Assembly (NCBI GenBank): GCA_945866125.1
Contig: CAMBFZ010000002.1
Coordinates: 62,001-126,000 of the forward strand
Origin: Bordetella parapertussis
GTDB lineage: Bacteria; Pseudomonadota; Gammaproteobacteria; Burkholderiales; Burkholderiaceae_D
DNA length: 64,000 nt
Reading direction: 5' to 3'
The position numbers were made by a program, and so were the translations under genes. Positions 1 to 8,033 of the stretch are shown piece after piece. Under the pieces are notes generated by a model that was not told the origin of the DNA, made no database searches, and saw only the letters and a program-made list of their open reading frames with translations. How positions within the stretch are numbered: the stretch's first letter is position 1; each line of letters starts with the position of its first letter.

Positions 1-334
1 GCAAAACAATCGTGGGGGCGGCAACGATGCCCAAGAGTGAGGTTGCAAGCAAGACCCAGGCAAGGACAGTGGCCACATGATTGATCATCGAGCGCGTCGC
101 GTCGTCACCTTGCTGATTCTTATACTCGGCCAGAATGGGCACGAATGCCTGCGAAAAAGCGCCCTCAGCAAACAGGCGACGTAATAAATTGGGGATGCGA
201 AATGCGACAAAAAACGCATCGGTGTAGATGGATGCGCCGAAGGTGCGGGCAATCAATACCTCGCGGACGAGGCCGGTAATCCGGGACAGCATCGTCATAC
301 CAGAGACGGTGGCAAGCGTTTTGTGCAAGTTCAT
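1..334 (-). CDS. murJ: MurJ lipid II flippase, N-terminal part (truncated by window edge)
   Basis: The reverse strand from the ATG at 334 reads as the first 111 residues of the MviN/MurJ family, beginning MNLHKTLATVSGMTMLSRIT and continuing with GLVREVLIARTFGASIYTDA and FRIPNLLRRLFAEGAFSQAF, which are family signatures. MurJ is a multi-pass inner-membrane protein of the MOP superfamily that flips lipid II to the periplasmic face for peptidoglycan synthesis. The remaining roughly 400 residues lie outside the window. There is no Shine-Dalgarno before the ATG; a TATAAT hexamer lies only 8 nt upstream, so the transcript may be leaderless. The family call is secure; the start follows the conserved N-terminus. 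Confidence 0.93.
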   Translation of the reverse strand, partial: MNLHKTLATVSGMTMLSRITGLVREVLIARTFGASIYTDAFFVAFRIPNLLRRLFAEGAFSQAFVPILAEYKNQQGDDATRSMINHVATVLAWVLLATSLLGIVAAPTIVL

Positions 335-342
335 GGCGGCTG

Positions 343-348
343 ATTATA
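343..348 (-). promoter_or_regulatory. -10 box TATAAT of murJ, 8 nt before the ATG
   Basis: On the reverse strand a perfect TATAAT occupies 348-343 and the murJ ATG starts at 334. Initiation about 7 nt after the hexamer would put the transcript start at or within a base or two of the ATG. The best -35 match (ATGAAA, 18 bp upstream) is weak. Confidence 0.5.
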
Positions 349-438
349 GTCGCAGGCGGGCAAGGGTTTCATGGGCGTAGTTTTTAGTTTGATAAAAATT
401 GGCCGGACGCGGCCCTAATGGCCTTTACAAGGTCTTAT

Positions 439-467
439 TTGCTGCGAAGCCAAAAACCGGATATACT
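439..467 (+). promoter_or_regulatory. Predicted sigma-70 promoter of rpsT
   Basis: TTGCTG (439-444) and TATACT (462-467) are separated by 17 bp. The predicted start near 474 leaves a leader of about 60 nt before the rpsT ATG, with a purine-rich AGGAAAC Shine-Dalgarno just before the start. Confidence 0.65.
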
Positions 468-535
468 CCGCGTTTTCCCAAATTCCGTCCCCGGGCAGTG
501 TGCCCGGCAGGGCCATCCACCATCAGGAAACAGTA

Positions 536-799
536 ATGGCAAATACCGCACAAGCGCGCAAGCGCGCACGCCAGGCAGTCAAGCTGAACGCGCACAATTC
601 CAGTCAGCGTTCGACCCTGCGTACCGCAATCAAATCGGTTCGTAAAGCCATCGATGCCGGTGATAAAGCTGCTGCAGCGCTGGTGTTCCAGTCATCGATC
701 TCGATCATCGATCGTATCGCGGACAAGAAAATTATCCACAAAAACAAAGCAGCTCGTCATAAGAGCCGTCTGTCTGCTGCTCTCAAAGCGCTCGCTTGA
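536..799 (+). CDS. rpsT: 30S ribosomal protein S20
   Basis: This 87-residue, very basic protein (starting MANTAQARKRARQAVKLNAH) is ribosomal protein S20, which binds 16S rRNA in the body of the small subunit. Its length and the alanine/lysine-rich helical character fit the family. The start at 536 is chosen because it gives the conserved MAN N-terminus and is preceded by AGGAAACAGT; a longer in-frame reading from 500 would add twelve residues foreign to S20. It is monocistronic, divergent from murJ as in many proteobacteria, with its own promoter at 439-467 and an intrinsic terminator at 861-890. Confidence 0.97.
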   Translation: MANTAQARKRARQAVKLNAHNSSQRSTLRTAIKSVRKAIDAGDKAAAALVFQSSISIIDRIADKKIIHKNKAARHKSRLSAALKALA

Positions 800-860
800 T
801 TGCTTGACGCTGAATGCCTGCGCGGCTTCGGCTGATGTTGCAGGCAAAGTTAGATTGAAA

Positions 861-890
861 CCCGCCGAAGGCAAGCCCGGCGGGTTTTTT
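861..890 (+). terminator. Intrinsic terminator after rpsT
   Basis: CCCGCCG (861-867) pairs with CGGCGGG (878-884) and is followed by six T residues. It lies about 60 nt after the rpsT stop codon. The stop of the converging DUF192 gene is at its right edge. Confidence 0.85.
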
Positions 891-1336
891 CATTTTGGCA
901 GCCCGGACACCTTGTTACCGGCTTTGATGTTTTTGCTCTTAAACCACCCCTGATTCATTTCCAACGCATAGCGCGCCGGTTTTTTTGCGCAGTGCGCCTC
1001 CAGTGTTTGGGGCTGCATGTCCTCAATATTGATGATGCCGCCGCTCTCATCAATGAACGCTACAGACAAAGGCAGCGGCGTATTTTTCATCCACATGCAG
1101 ACCTCTCTGGCGCTGCTGAAGCGGAATACCATCCCCTCGTTTTGCCCCATTTTTTCCCGGAACATCAGGCCTTGTGCGCGCTCTTCGTCGGCGATGGCGA
1201 GTTCGGCCTGAATCAGATGAATCCCGATGTTGATCGTGGCTATTGGTAGCCGCTGCTGAGCGCTCGCCATTGGGCTGATCGGCGCCGTAGACAGCAATGA
1301 CATCAATACCAATGCGCGTAAACCTGGTTTTTTCAT
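890..1336 (-). CDS. DUF192 family exported protein
   Basis: The 148-residue product has a cleavable signal peptide (about 26 residues, ending PMASA before QQ) followed by a DUF192 domain, recognised from EERAQGLMFREKMGQNEGM, the VCMWMKNTPLPLSVAFID segment and the following GIINIEDMQP. DUF192 proteins are small periplasmic or secreted beta-rich proteins of unknown biochemical function. Nothing in the neighbourhood (rpsT converging, rluE upstream on the same strand) indicates a pathway. The start is the only Met giving a proper signal peptide. Family assignment is firm, function unknown. Confidence 0.88.
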   Translation of the reverse strand: MKKPGLRALVLMSLLSTAPISPMASAQQRLPIATINIGIHLIQAELAIADEERAQGLMFREKMGQNEGMVFRFSSAREVCMWMKNTPLPLSVAFIDESGGIINIEDMQPQTLEAHCAKKPARYALEMNQGWFKSKNIKAGNKVSGLPK

Positions 1337-1412
1337 GCTTGAGCTGCTCAGTATGGAAAGGCGATAGTGTAAATCGACGCTAGACGATAAGGGGAGATTA
1401 ATTATTATTTTG

Positions 1413-1964
1413 CTAATCAGCTGGTCTCACTTCGCGCCACTCACCGGGAAGCAAGGGGTGGGAAGCCAATGAAAACGGCCCGATCGCAGATCGGATTAGC
1501 CTAAGCGTCGGTAAACCTACGGCCGCGGTCATCCTGCGCACCTGCCGGTTTTTGCCTTCAGTTAGCGTGATCGCCAGCCAGCTGGTTGGGACATGCTGGC
1601 GATGGCGTATCGGCGGATCACGCGGCCAAAGCCAGGCCGGCGCTTCAATCTGCACCGCGCGGCAGGGTAGGGTGGTGAAGTCGCCCAAATCGATGGGCGC
1701 ACGCAATTTGGACAGGGTCGAGGCATCGACGCTGCCTTCAACTTGTGCCAAATACGTTTTTTCTTTGCCCTGATCCGGATGGCTGATCGTGTGTTGCAGC
1801 AAGCCATCGTCGGTGAGCAGCATCAGGCCTTCGCTGTCGGCATCAAGCCGGCCGGCCGGATAGACGCCGGGTAGGCCGATAAAATCCGCCAATGAAGCCC
1901 GTTCGGGGTGAGCCGAAAACTGGCTCATGACCTGAAATGGCTTGTTAAAAAGAATGAGTGGCAT
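1413..1964 (-). CDS. rluE: 23S rRNA pseudouridine synthase, RluE type
   Basis: The 183-residue protein belongs to the RsuA/RluB/E/F family of pseudouridine synthases. It carries GRLDADSEGLMLLTDDG with the catalytic Asp at residue 41, and the downstream GKNRQVRRMTAAVGLPTLRL segment typical of the family. It lacks the N-terminal S4 RNA-binding domain of RsuA, RluB and RluF, which together with the short length points to RluE, the enzyme that modifies U2457 of 23S rRNA in E. coli. The site assignment is by family inference only. It appears monocistronic; icd is divergent. Confidence 0.85.
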   Translation of the reverse strand: MPLILFNKPFQVMSQFSAHPERASLADFIGLPGVYPAGRLDADSEGLMLLTDDGLLQHTISHPDQGKEKTYLAQVEGSVDASTLSKLRAPIDLGDFTTLPCRAVQIEAPAWLWPRDPPIRHRQHVPTSWLAITLTEGKNRQVRRMTAAVGLPTLRLIRSAIGPFSLASHPLLPGEWREVRPAD

Positions 1965-2064
1965 GCGGGGCTTCAGCAGATAGGCAGATCAAGCAAAAAA
2001 CGGAGCGATTGTAAGCCCGCTAGCGCCCTTGCTTGCTGATTTTATGTTTTTGGCCGGCATTTTT

Positions 2065-2125
2065 TGTGGCACGCAGTAAAATTCTGATGCATAATGTGAA
2101 ATCGGTCTTATGTCTTATATAAGAC
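2065..2125 (+). promoter_or_regulatory. icd promoter and 14-bp palindromic operator
   Basis: A plausible promoter is TTGTGG (2065-2070) with CATAAT (2090-2095), spacing 19. Just downstream lies a perfect 14-bp palindrome, GTCTTATATAAGAC, at 2112-2125, positioned where a bound repressor would block initiation or early elongation. The palindrome has the size and symmetry of a dimeric (for example GntR-type) regulator site. The regulator is not encoded in this window. Confidence 0.55.
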
Positions 2126-2209
2126 TTAGGCAATTCTTCGCTTCAAATGTGCTTTGCCGTTCACGAGACGCAAACTACAATTCTGTCTAGCCGCTAATCT
2201 TCGGAGATC

Positions 2210-3466
2210 ATGATGTACCAACATATCAAAGTACCTGCTACGGGCGAGAAAATCTCCGTCAATGCCGATTTCTCTCTCAACGTTCCCGACAATCCTATCC
2301 TGCCCTATATCGAGGGTGATGGAACCGGCGTTGACATTAGTCCTGTCATGATCAAGGTGATAGATGCGGCCGTGGCCAAAGCCTACGGCGGCAAGCGCAA
2401 GATCAGCTGGATGGAAATCTACGCTGGCGAAAAATCGACCAAGGTGTACGGCCCCGACGTGTGGCTACCAGAGGAAACACTGAAAGTATTGAAAGATTAC
2501 GTGGTGTCCATCAAGGGCCCGCTGACGACCCCAGTGGGCGGTGGTATCCGTTCGCTCAACGTCGCACTGCGTCAGGAGCTTGATCTGTATGTTTGTCTGC
2601 GTCCGGTGCGTTATTTCAAAGGCGTACCTTCGCCGCTGCGTGAGCCTGAAAAGACCGATATGGTCATTTTCCGTGAAAACTCCGAAGACATTTATGCGGG
2701 TATCGAATGGCAAGAAGGTACCGACGGTGCAAAGAAAGTCATCGATTTCCTGATCAAGGAGATGGGTGTCAAGAAAATCCGCTTCCCGCAAACTTCCGGA
2801 ATCGGTATCAAGCCCGTCTCGCGTGAAGGTACCGAGCGCCTGGTGCGCAAAGCCATCCAGTACGCGATTGATAATGACAAGCCGTCCGTGACGATCGTTC
2901 ACAAAGGCAACATCATGAAATACACCGAAGGCGGTTTCCGCGATTGGGCGTATGCACTGGCACAAAAAGAATTTGGCGCGACGCTGATTGATGGCGGCCC
3001 ATGGTGCACGTTTAAAAATCCTAAAACCGGCAAAGACATCATCGTCAAAGATTCAATTGCCGATGCTTTCCTGCAACAAATTTTGCTGCGTCCGAATGAG
3101 TACAGCGTCATTGCAACACTCAATCTGAACGGTGACTACATCTCCGACGCGCTGGCAGCGCAAGTTGGCGGGATTGGTATTGCGCCTGGCGCTAATCTGT
3201 CTGACACGGTTGCCATGTTCGAAGCCACCCACGGTACTGCACCAAAGTACGCCGGTAAAGATTATGTAAACCCCGGTTCTTTGATTTTGTCGGCAGAAAT
3301 GATGCTACGTCACATGGGTTGGTTTGAAGCGGCAGATTTGATCATCAGTTCGATGGAAAAATCCATTACCTCAAAGCGTGTTACCTATGACTTCGCCCGG
3401 TTGATGGAAGGTGCGACCCAAATGTCTTGTTCTGGATTTGGCGACGTGATGATTGAGCACATGTAA
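2210..3466 (+). CDS. icd: NADP-dependent isocitrate dehydrogenase
   Basis: The 418-residue protein is the dimeric bacterial isocitrate dehydrogenase that oxidatively decarboxylates isocitrate to 2-oxoglutarate in the TCA cycle, making NADPH. Visible signatures are YIEGDGTGVDISPVMIKV, the substrate loop GGGIRSLNVALRQ (Ser115, equivalent to the phosphorylatable Ser113 of E. coli), NLNGDYISDALAAQVGGIGI and HGTAPKYAGKDYVNPGS, where the Lys-Tyr pair is that of NADP-specific enzymes. Two tandem ATGs exist (2210, 2213); either fits the GGAG Shine-Dalgarno. It is monocistronic with a palindromic site in its promoter and a strong terminator after it. Confidence 0.97.
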   Translation: MMYQHIKVPATGEKISVNADFSLNVPDNPILPYIEGDGTGVDISPVMIKVIDAAVAKAYGGKRKISWMEIYAGEKSTKVYGPDVWLPEETLKVLKDYVVSIKGPLTTPVGGGIRSLNVALRQELDLYVCLRPVRYFKGVPSPLREPEKTDMVIFRENSEDIYAGIEWQEGTDGAKKVIDFLIKEMGVKKIRFPQTSGIGIKPVSREGTERLVRKAIQYAIDNDKPSVTIVHKGNIMKYTEGGFRDWAYALAQKEFGATLIDGGPWCTFKNPKTGKDIIVKDSIADAFLQQILLRPNEYSVIATLNLNGDYISDALAAQVGGIGIAPGANLSDTVAMFEATHGTAPKYAGKDYVNPGSLILSAEMMLRHMGWFEAADLIISSMEKSITSKRVTYDFARLMEGATQMSCSGFGDVMIEHM

Positions 3467-3488
3467 TTAATAGTCGCTAATCAATAAA

Positions 3489-3526
3489 AAGAAAAGCCGG
3501 GTTAACCCGGCTTTTCTTTTTATTCG
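3489..3526 (+). terminator. Intrinsic terminator after icd
   Basis: AAAAGCCGGG and CCCGGCTTTT pair perfectly around a TTAA loop and are followed by CTTTTTATT. The A-run before the stem makes it potentially bidirectional. Confidence 0.88.
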
Positions 3527-3618
3527 GATAGATTTTTTTCATGCAATATAGTGAAACTGACTATTCCTGTTTAAATGAACTATCCGGATTCCAGCGGGTC
3601 AATAATCATGTTGGCTAA

Positions 3619-3648
3619 TAAAAAACCCCCGGTTGTAACGGGGGTTTT
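3619..3648 (-). terminator. Intrinsic terminator after the cold-shock gene
   Basis: On the reverse strand CCCCCG (3644-3639) pairs with CGGGGG (3631-3626) and is followed by a T-run (TTTTTTATT). It lies about 25 nt beyond the csp stop codon. Confidence 0.82.
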
Positions 3649-3669
3649 GAAGCGGGTCCTAATGTGTAA

Positions 3670-3873
3670 TCAGGCGTTGTTGATGTTGGAAGCTTGCTTG
3701 CCTTTGGGGCCTTGCGTTACCTCGAACGATACTTTTTGCCCTTCTTTGAGGGTTTTGAAGCCATTCATTTGAATCGCGGAGAAGTGGGCGAATAAATCTT
3801 CGCCACCGTCGTCCGGTGTGATGAAGCCAAAGCCTTTGGCATCGTTAAACCATTTGACTGTACCAGTTGCCAT
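3670..3873 (-). CDS. csp: Cold-shock domain protein, CspA family
   Basis: The 67-residue product is a single cold-shock domain beginning MATGTVKWFNDAKGFGFITP, with RNP1 KGFGFI (residues 13-18) and RNP2 in DLFAHFS (27-33). Such proteins bind single-stranded RNA and DNA and act as RNA chaperones or antiterminators. The ATG at 3873 is chosen because it gives the invariant family N-terminus; a longer reading from 3969 adds 32 unrelated residues. A leader of roughly 120 nt separates the predicted promoter from the ATG, as in csp genes whose 5' UTR is structured and temperature-responsive, but no cold-box was identified. Whether it is cold-induced or constitutive cannot be told. Confidence 0.95.
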   Translation of the reverse strand: MATGTVKWFNDAKGFGFITPDDGGEDLFAHFSAIQMNGFKTLKEGQKVSFEVTQGPKGKQASNINNA

Positions 3874-4001
3874 AAAAGCGTCTTTCCAATATGAAACAAT
3901 CACACGAGCCCTAAAAGCAAGAAGCCTCGCGTAACGCTGCCCCCTCTTATATTGCCCCCTCCTGATCAATCCGTGCCTACCCGCACATATTGATAAATAA
4001 C

Positions 4002-4030
4002 ATTGTTTGCGTAAAAAATAGAAAAGTCAA
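4002..4030 (-). promoter_or_regulatory. Predicted csp promoter
   Basis: On the reverse strand TTGACT (4030-4025) and AACAAT (4007-4002) are spaced by 17 bp, giving a start near 3995 and a leader of about 120 nt. Confidence 0.55.
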
Positions 4031-4035
4031 GTTAA

Positions 4036-4065
4036 TTGCCAAAAGTGCTAGACTTAGCCTGTAAT
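4036..4065 (+). promoter_or_regulatory. Candidate clpS-clpA promoter
   Basis: TTGCCA (4036-4041) and TGTAAT (4060-4065) are spaced by 18 bp. The match is moderate; the leader to the clpS ATG would be about 130 nt. Confidence 0.4.
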
Positions 4066-4205
4066 GACCGCAGAATGAGGAATAATCGGCGCCGCAGAGC
4101 GGTGCCGTCTGCGCTCTGTCACGAAAGCGCGTAATATCGAGCTCAAAGCCGGATGATGCTGATTTTCTCCGTTACGCATGATGATGAACGCATTAAAATA
4201 GACGT

Positions 4206-4520
4206 ATGGCAACTAAGGATGAGAATGGCACTGTCCTTGTTCGCAAGGAGCAGAAGCAGGCGGTTAAACCGCCACCGATGTATCAGGTCTTGTTATTGAA
4301 TGATGATTACACCCCGATGGAATTTGTGGTGGCCATTATTCAGGAGTATTTCAGCAAAGATCGTGAAACTGCGACGCAAATTATGCTCAAAGTACATCGT
4401 GATGGAAAAGGAATGTGTGGCATATATCCCAAAGATATTGCCAGCACGAAAGTTGAACTCGTCTTAACCCACGCCCGAAAAGCGGGACACCCTTTGCAGT
4501 GCGTGATGGAGGAAGCATGA
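4206..4520 (+). CDS. clpS: ClpS, N-degron adaptor for ClpAP
   Basis: The 104-residue protein has the ClpS fold signature: a disordered N-terminal tail, then YQVLLLNDDYTPMEFVV and KVHRDGKGMCGIY. The residues that in E. coli grip the N-terminal residue of N-end-rule substrates (an Asn-Asp-Asp group and a His) are present here as Asn32-Asp33-Asp34 and His64. ClpS hands N-degron substrates to ClpA and blocks SsrA-tagged ones. Its stop codon overlaps the clpA start (ATGA), so the two are translationally coupled and made in one transcript. Confidence 0.96.
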   Translation: MATKDENGTVLVRKEQKQAVKPPPMYQVLLLNDDYTPMEFVVAIIQEYFSKDRETATQIMLKVHRDGKGMCGIYPKDIASTKVELVLTHARKAGHPLQCVMEEA

Positions 4521-6820
4521 TTGCCCAGGAACTCGAAGTTAGTTTGCACATGGCTTTTGTCGAAGCGCGACAAGCGCGCCATGAGTTCATCACGGTTGAG
4601 CATTTGCTGCTAGCCCTGCTTGATAATCCGTCGGCGGCCGAAGTCTTAAGGGCTTGCGCGGTCAACATCGATGACCTCCGCAAAACCTTGACCAATTTTA
4701 TTAGCGACAATACACCTACGGTGCCAGGCACCAGTGAAGTCGACACGCAGCCCACGCTGGGCTTCCAGCGTGTGATTCAGCGCGCGATCATGCATGTGCA
4801 GTCGGCTTCCAATGGCAAAAAAGAAGTCACCGGCGCCAATGTGCTCGTGGCAATATTCGGCGAAAAAGATTCGCATGCGGTTTACTATTTGCATCAGCAG
4901 GGCGTCACGCGTCTGGATGTTGTCAACTTTATCTCTCACGGCGTGCGCAAAGATCAACAGTCGGAGCCGCAAAAGGCCTCCGAGGGTGGTGATGAAACAC
5001 AGGCCGAAGCACCGCATAAAGAAAGCGCGCTTGACCAGTTCACGCAAAATCTCAATAAACTTGCGGCTGAAGGCAAAATCGATCCTCTGATCGGGCGCGA
5101 GTCCGAAGTGGAGCGCGTGATTCAAACCCTGTGCCGTCGCCGCAAAAATAATCCCCTGCTCGTCGGCGAAGCCGGTGTTGGCAAGACCGCTATCGCGGAA
5201 GGTCTGGCCTGGCGTGTCACGCAAGGCGATGTACCGGAAATTTTACAAAACGCCGTAGTCTATTCGCTTGATATGGGCGCGCTGCTGGCCGGAACAAAAT
5301 ATCGCGGTGACTTTGAGCAGCGGCTGAAGGCCGTGCTCAAGCAGCTCAAAGATAACCCTAACGGCATTCTTTTCATTGATGAGATCCACACCATCATCGG
5401 GGCCGGATCGGCGTCCGGTGGCACATTAGATGCGTCCAATTTGTTGAAGCCTGCGCTCTCGAGTGGTCAGCTCAAATGCATCGGCGCGACCACATTCAAT
5501 GAATTCCGTGGCGTATTCGAAAAAGACCATGCGCTATCGCGTCGCTTTCAAAAAATCGATGTCAATGAGCCGACGGTCGAGCAGACGATACAGATCCTCC
5601 GTGGTCTGAAATCCCGCTTTGAAGAACATCATGGCGTGAAATATTCGGCGTCCGCGCTGACCTCGGCAGCGGAACTCGCCGCACGGTTCATCAACGACCG
5701 TCATCTGCCCGATAAGGCCATTGATGTGATCGATGAAGCGGGTGCTGCGCAGCGTATTCTGCCGAAATCCAAACAAAAGAAAACCATCGGCAAATCCGAG
5801 ATTGAAGACATTATCTCCAAGATCGCGCGCATCCCGCCGCAGTCGATTAATCAAGACGACCGCAGCAAGCTGCAAACGATTGAGCGCGACCTGAAAAACG
5901 TGGTATTCGGTCAGGAGCCAGCCATCGAAGCGTTGGCCTCGGCCATCAAGATGGCGCGTGCGGGTTTGGGCAAAACCGACAAACCGATCGGCTCGTTTTT
6001 GTTCTCTGGCCCGACCGGGGTGGGTAAGACCGAAGTCGCCAAGCAGCTCGCCTTCATTATGGGCATTGAGCTGATTCGCTTTGACATGTCGGAATACATG
6101 GAGCGTCATGCGGTGAGTCGCCTTATTGGTGCGCCGCCGGGTTATGTGGGGTTTGATCAAGGTGGTTTACTGACCGAGGCCATCACCAAGAAGCCGCACG
6201 CGGTGTTGCTGCTCGACGAAATCGAAAAAGCGCATCCCGATATTTTTAATATTCTGCTGCAGGTGATGGATCATGGCACGCTGACCGACAACAACGGTCG
6301 CAAGGCTGATTTCCGTAACGTGATTATCATCATGACCACCAATGCCGGCGCCGAGAGTTTGCAGAAGCGCTCAATTGGTTTTACCGACGGCAAGCAGGCC
6401 GGTGATGAGTTGATCGATATAAAGCGCATGTTTACGCCGGAGTTCCGGAATCGTCTCGACTCGATCATCAGCTTCAAGGCGCTCGACGAAGAAATCATTC
6501 TGCGCGTGGTCGATAAATTCCTCATGCAGCTTGAAGAGCAGTTACATGAGAAAAAAGTTGAGGCAGTCTTTACTGATAATCTGCGCCGCTTTTTGGCCAA
6601 GAAAGGTTTTGACCCTTTGATGGGTGCACGTCCGATGTCGCGATTGATTCAAGACATGATCCGCAAGGCGCTCGCCGACGAACTCTTGTTCGGCAAGCTT
6701 GTCTCGGGTGGTCGCGTGACGGTGGATCTCGACGAAAAAGAAGCGATCAAGCTGGAGTTCTTTGAAGGTGATGCACCACCGCCAGCAGCACCACCGCAAG
6801 AAGCAGCGGAAGTCGAATAA
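4517..6820 (+). CDS. clpA: ClpA, ATPase subunit of the ClpAP protease
   Basis: The 767-residue AAA+ unfoldase has an N-terminal Clp repeat domain (1-145), where ClpS docks, and two ATPase modules: Walker A GEAGVGKT at 217-224 with Walker B ILFIDEIH, and a second Walker A GPTGVGKT near 497 followed by LLLDEIEKAHPD. Around residue 618 RSIGFTDG provides the IG[FL] loop that docks in ClpP. The ATG at 4517, coupled to the clpS stop and preceded by GGAGGA, gives the family N-terminus. A short Pro/Ala-rich C-terminal tail is lineage-specific. clpP is not in this window. Confidence 0.96.
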   Translation: MIAQELEVSLHMAFVEARQARHEFITVEHLLLALLDNPSAAEVLRACAVNIDDLRKTLTNFISDNTPTVPGTSEVDTQPTLGFQRVIQRAIMHVQSASNGKKEVTGANVLVAIFGEKDSHAVYYLHQQGVTRLDVVNFISHGVRKDQQSEPQKASEGGDETQAEAPHKESALDQFTQNLNKLAAEGKIDPLIGRESEVERVIQTLCRRRKNNPLLVGEAGVGKTAIAEGLAWRVTQGDVPEILQNAVVYSLDMGALLAGTKYRGDFEQRLKAVLKQLKDNPNGILFIDEIHTIIGAGSASGGTLDASNLLKPALSSGQLKCIGATTFNEFRGVFEKDHALSRRFQKIDVNEPTVEQTIQILRGLKSRFEEHHGVKYSASALTSAAELAARFINDRHLPDKAIDVIDEAGAAQRILPKSKQKKTIGKSEIEDIISKIARIPPQSINQDDRSKLQTIERDLKNVVFGQEPAIEALASAIKMARAGLGKTDKPIGSFLFSGPTGVGKTEVAKQLAFIMGIELIRFDMSEYMERHAVSRLIGAPPGYVGFDQGGLLTEAITKKPHAVLLLDEIEKAHPDIFNILLQVMDHGTLTDNNGRKADFRNVIIIMTTNAGAESLQKRSIGFTDGKQAGDELIDIKRMFTPEFRNRLDSIISFKALDEEIILRVVDKFLMQLEEQLHEKKVEAVFTDNLRRFLAKKGFDPLMGARPMSRLIQDMIRKALADELLFGKLVSGGRVTVDLDEKEAIKLEFFEGDAPPPAAPPQEAAEVE

Positions 6821-6832
6821 GCGTTGTACAAC

Positions 6833-6874
6833 AAAAAAATCTCCGCAGGCTGATCAGCTTGCGGAGATTTTTTT
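6833..6874. terminator. Bidirectional terminator between clpA and the M48-like gene
   Basis: AATCTCCGCA (6838-6847) pairs with TGCGGAGATT (6860-6869), flanked by a run of seven A before and seven T after, so it can terminate both converging genes. Confidence 0.88.
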
Positions 6875-6897
6875 GTCTGCACACAATAGAGCAAGCG

Positions 6898-8022
6898 CTA
6901 AGGTAGCACCGCTTTTTTCGCTATTTGTTTTTGTCTAATCTCTGCCACTGTCTGCGTCATGAGCGCCACGCGTTGCGGACTCAACGGATGTAAAGCCGTA
7001 TAACCATTCGCGACCGACTGCGGGTTCACCGCGGCCAATCCTTGTAGCGTCGTAATGGCAGTACCCGGGTCGTAGCCTGCCCGTGCCAACAAATAGAGTG
7101 CCAGTCTATCGGCCTCTTCGTCCATCTTTGGAGCCAACGTTTTAATGCCGCTGCTGCCCGCCAGAGCGGACAAATCAGGTTTGAAACTCTGCAGCTGGTC
7201 GATCACTGCAGCGACGGTGCCTGACATCTGTAATGCTTGTGGGTGTTGCAAAATATTGTGGGCCATCTCTCTGGCGATGAGGACCGCAATGGCGGTATCG
7301 GTCGTTAAGAAATCGAGCATGCCGCGCGTGAGCAGAATGCGCCTGCCATCGCTATAGGCGTTCACATAATCGACATGACCAAGCTCAATGGCAAAGGCGC
7401 ACGCCATGGTCGTGGGTACGTCAATTGTGAGCGGCTGTCCGTCTCGCAAGACACGAACTGACAACCTCGACGCACCGCTGACGACGCCTGCAAGCAGGCG
7501 TGCCGCTTCGGTCTCGGCATTTTTTCCTTGCGGTAGTGTTACATCCTGCACACTCAACAATACATCACCAGCTTTTATGCCCGCGCGCATTGCGCCACCG
7601 CCTTCGAGCACACTCATCACCTGTAGTCGATCGTCCAAGCTCAATAAGTCTTTTGCCGCGTCGACCATGTCAGCCGAATAAGACATACGATTCTTTGCGG
7701 TAAAACCCAGCAGCGCGCGGGAGTTGGTCCGACAGAGCAGTGCATTCTTGACCAGCAGAGGGGCGGCAATGCGGTACAGACGCTCCTGCCTCGCAACGTG
7801 GGACGCGAGCATCGCCAAGGCGGGATTACGGGTTGTTGCTGCAGGTGTCCGTGCAGGTGGCTGCGCCGGTGGTGGGGAAGCTGGTTGCGAAGGAAGGGTC
7901 GTGCAAGATGCCAGAGCCAGACCAGCAAGAATGCTGCAAAGCGAGTCACGTAGCAGCCCAAAAAACTGCTGCGCTTGATCTATCACGCGTGCGGGTAGCG
8001 CCGAGACGACCTTTTTGCTCAC
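6898..8022 (-). CDS. PDZ/M48-like lipoprotein with degenerate zinc motif
   Basis: The 374-residue protein starts at a GTG preceded by AGAGGG. It has a lipoprotein signal (hydrophobic stretch, then LASC with the acylated Cys at 40), a Pro/Ala-rich linker (41-62), a PDZ-like segment (about 135-200, with AGIKAGDVLLSVQD) and a C-terminal M48-type peptidase domain. The helix that should carry HExxH reads REMAHNILQH: residues 251-255 are Arg-Glu-Met-Ala-His, so the first zinc-ligand His is lost, while the downstream EEADRLA helix (302-308) remains. It may therefore be a non-catalytic scaffold or chaperone in the envelope. The gene lies 11 nt after dut on the same strand. The lipoprotein call is firm; loss of activity is inferred. 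Confidence 0.8.
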   Translation of the reverse strand: MSKKVVSALPARVIDQAQQFFGLLRDSLCSILAGLALASCTTLPSQPASPPPAQPPARTPAATTRNPALAMLASHVARQERLYRIAAPLLVKNALLCRTNSRALLGFTAKNRMSYSADMVDAAKDLLSLDDRLQVMSVLEGGGAMRAGIKAGDVLLSVQDVTLPQGKNAETEAARLLAGVVSGASRLSVRVLRDGQPLTIDVPTTMACAFAIELGHVDYVNAYSDGRRILLTRGMLDFLTTDTAIAVLIAREMAHNILQHPQALQMSGTVAAVIDQLQSFKPDLSALAGSSGIKTLAPKMDEEADRLALYLLARAGYDPGTAITTLQGLAAVNPQSVANGYTALHPLSPQRVALMTQTVAEIRQKQIAKKAVLP

Positions 8023-8033
8023 AAGCCCTCTAC

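Larger units (their letters stand above)
3874..4205. other. Divergent csp/clpS intergenic region
   Basis: These 332 bases contain no gene. They hold the csp leader (reverse strand, about 3874-3995), the csp promoter, and the promoter and leader of clpS (forward). No RNA gene was recognised. Confidence 0.6.
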
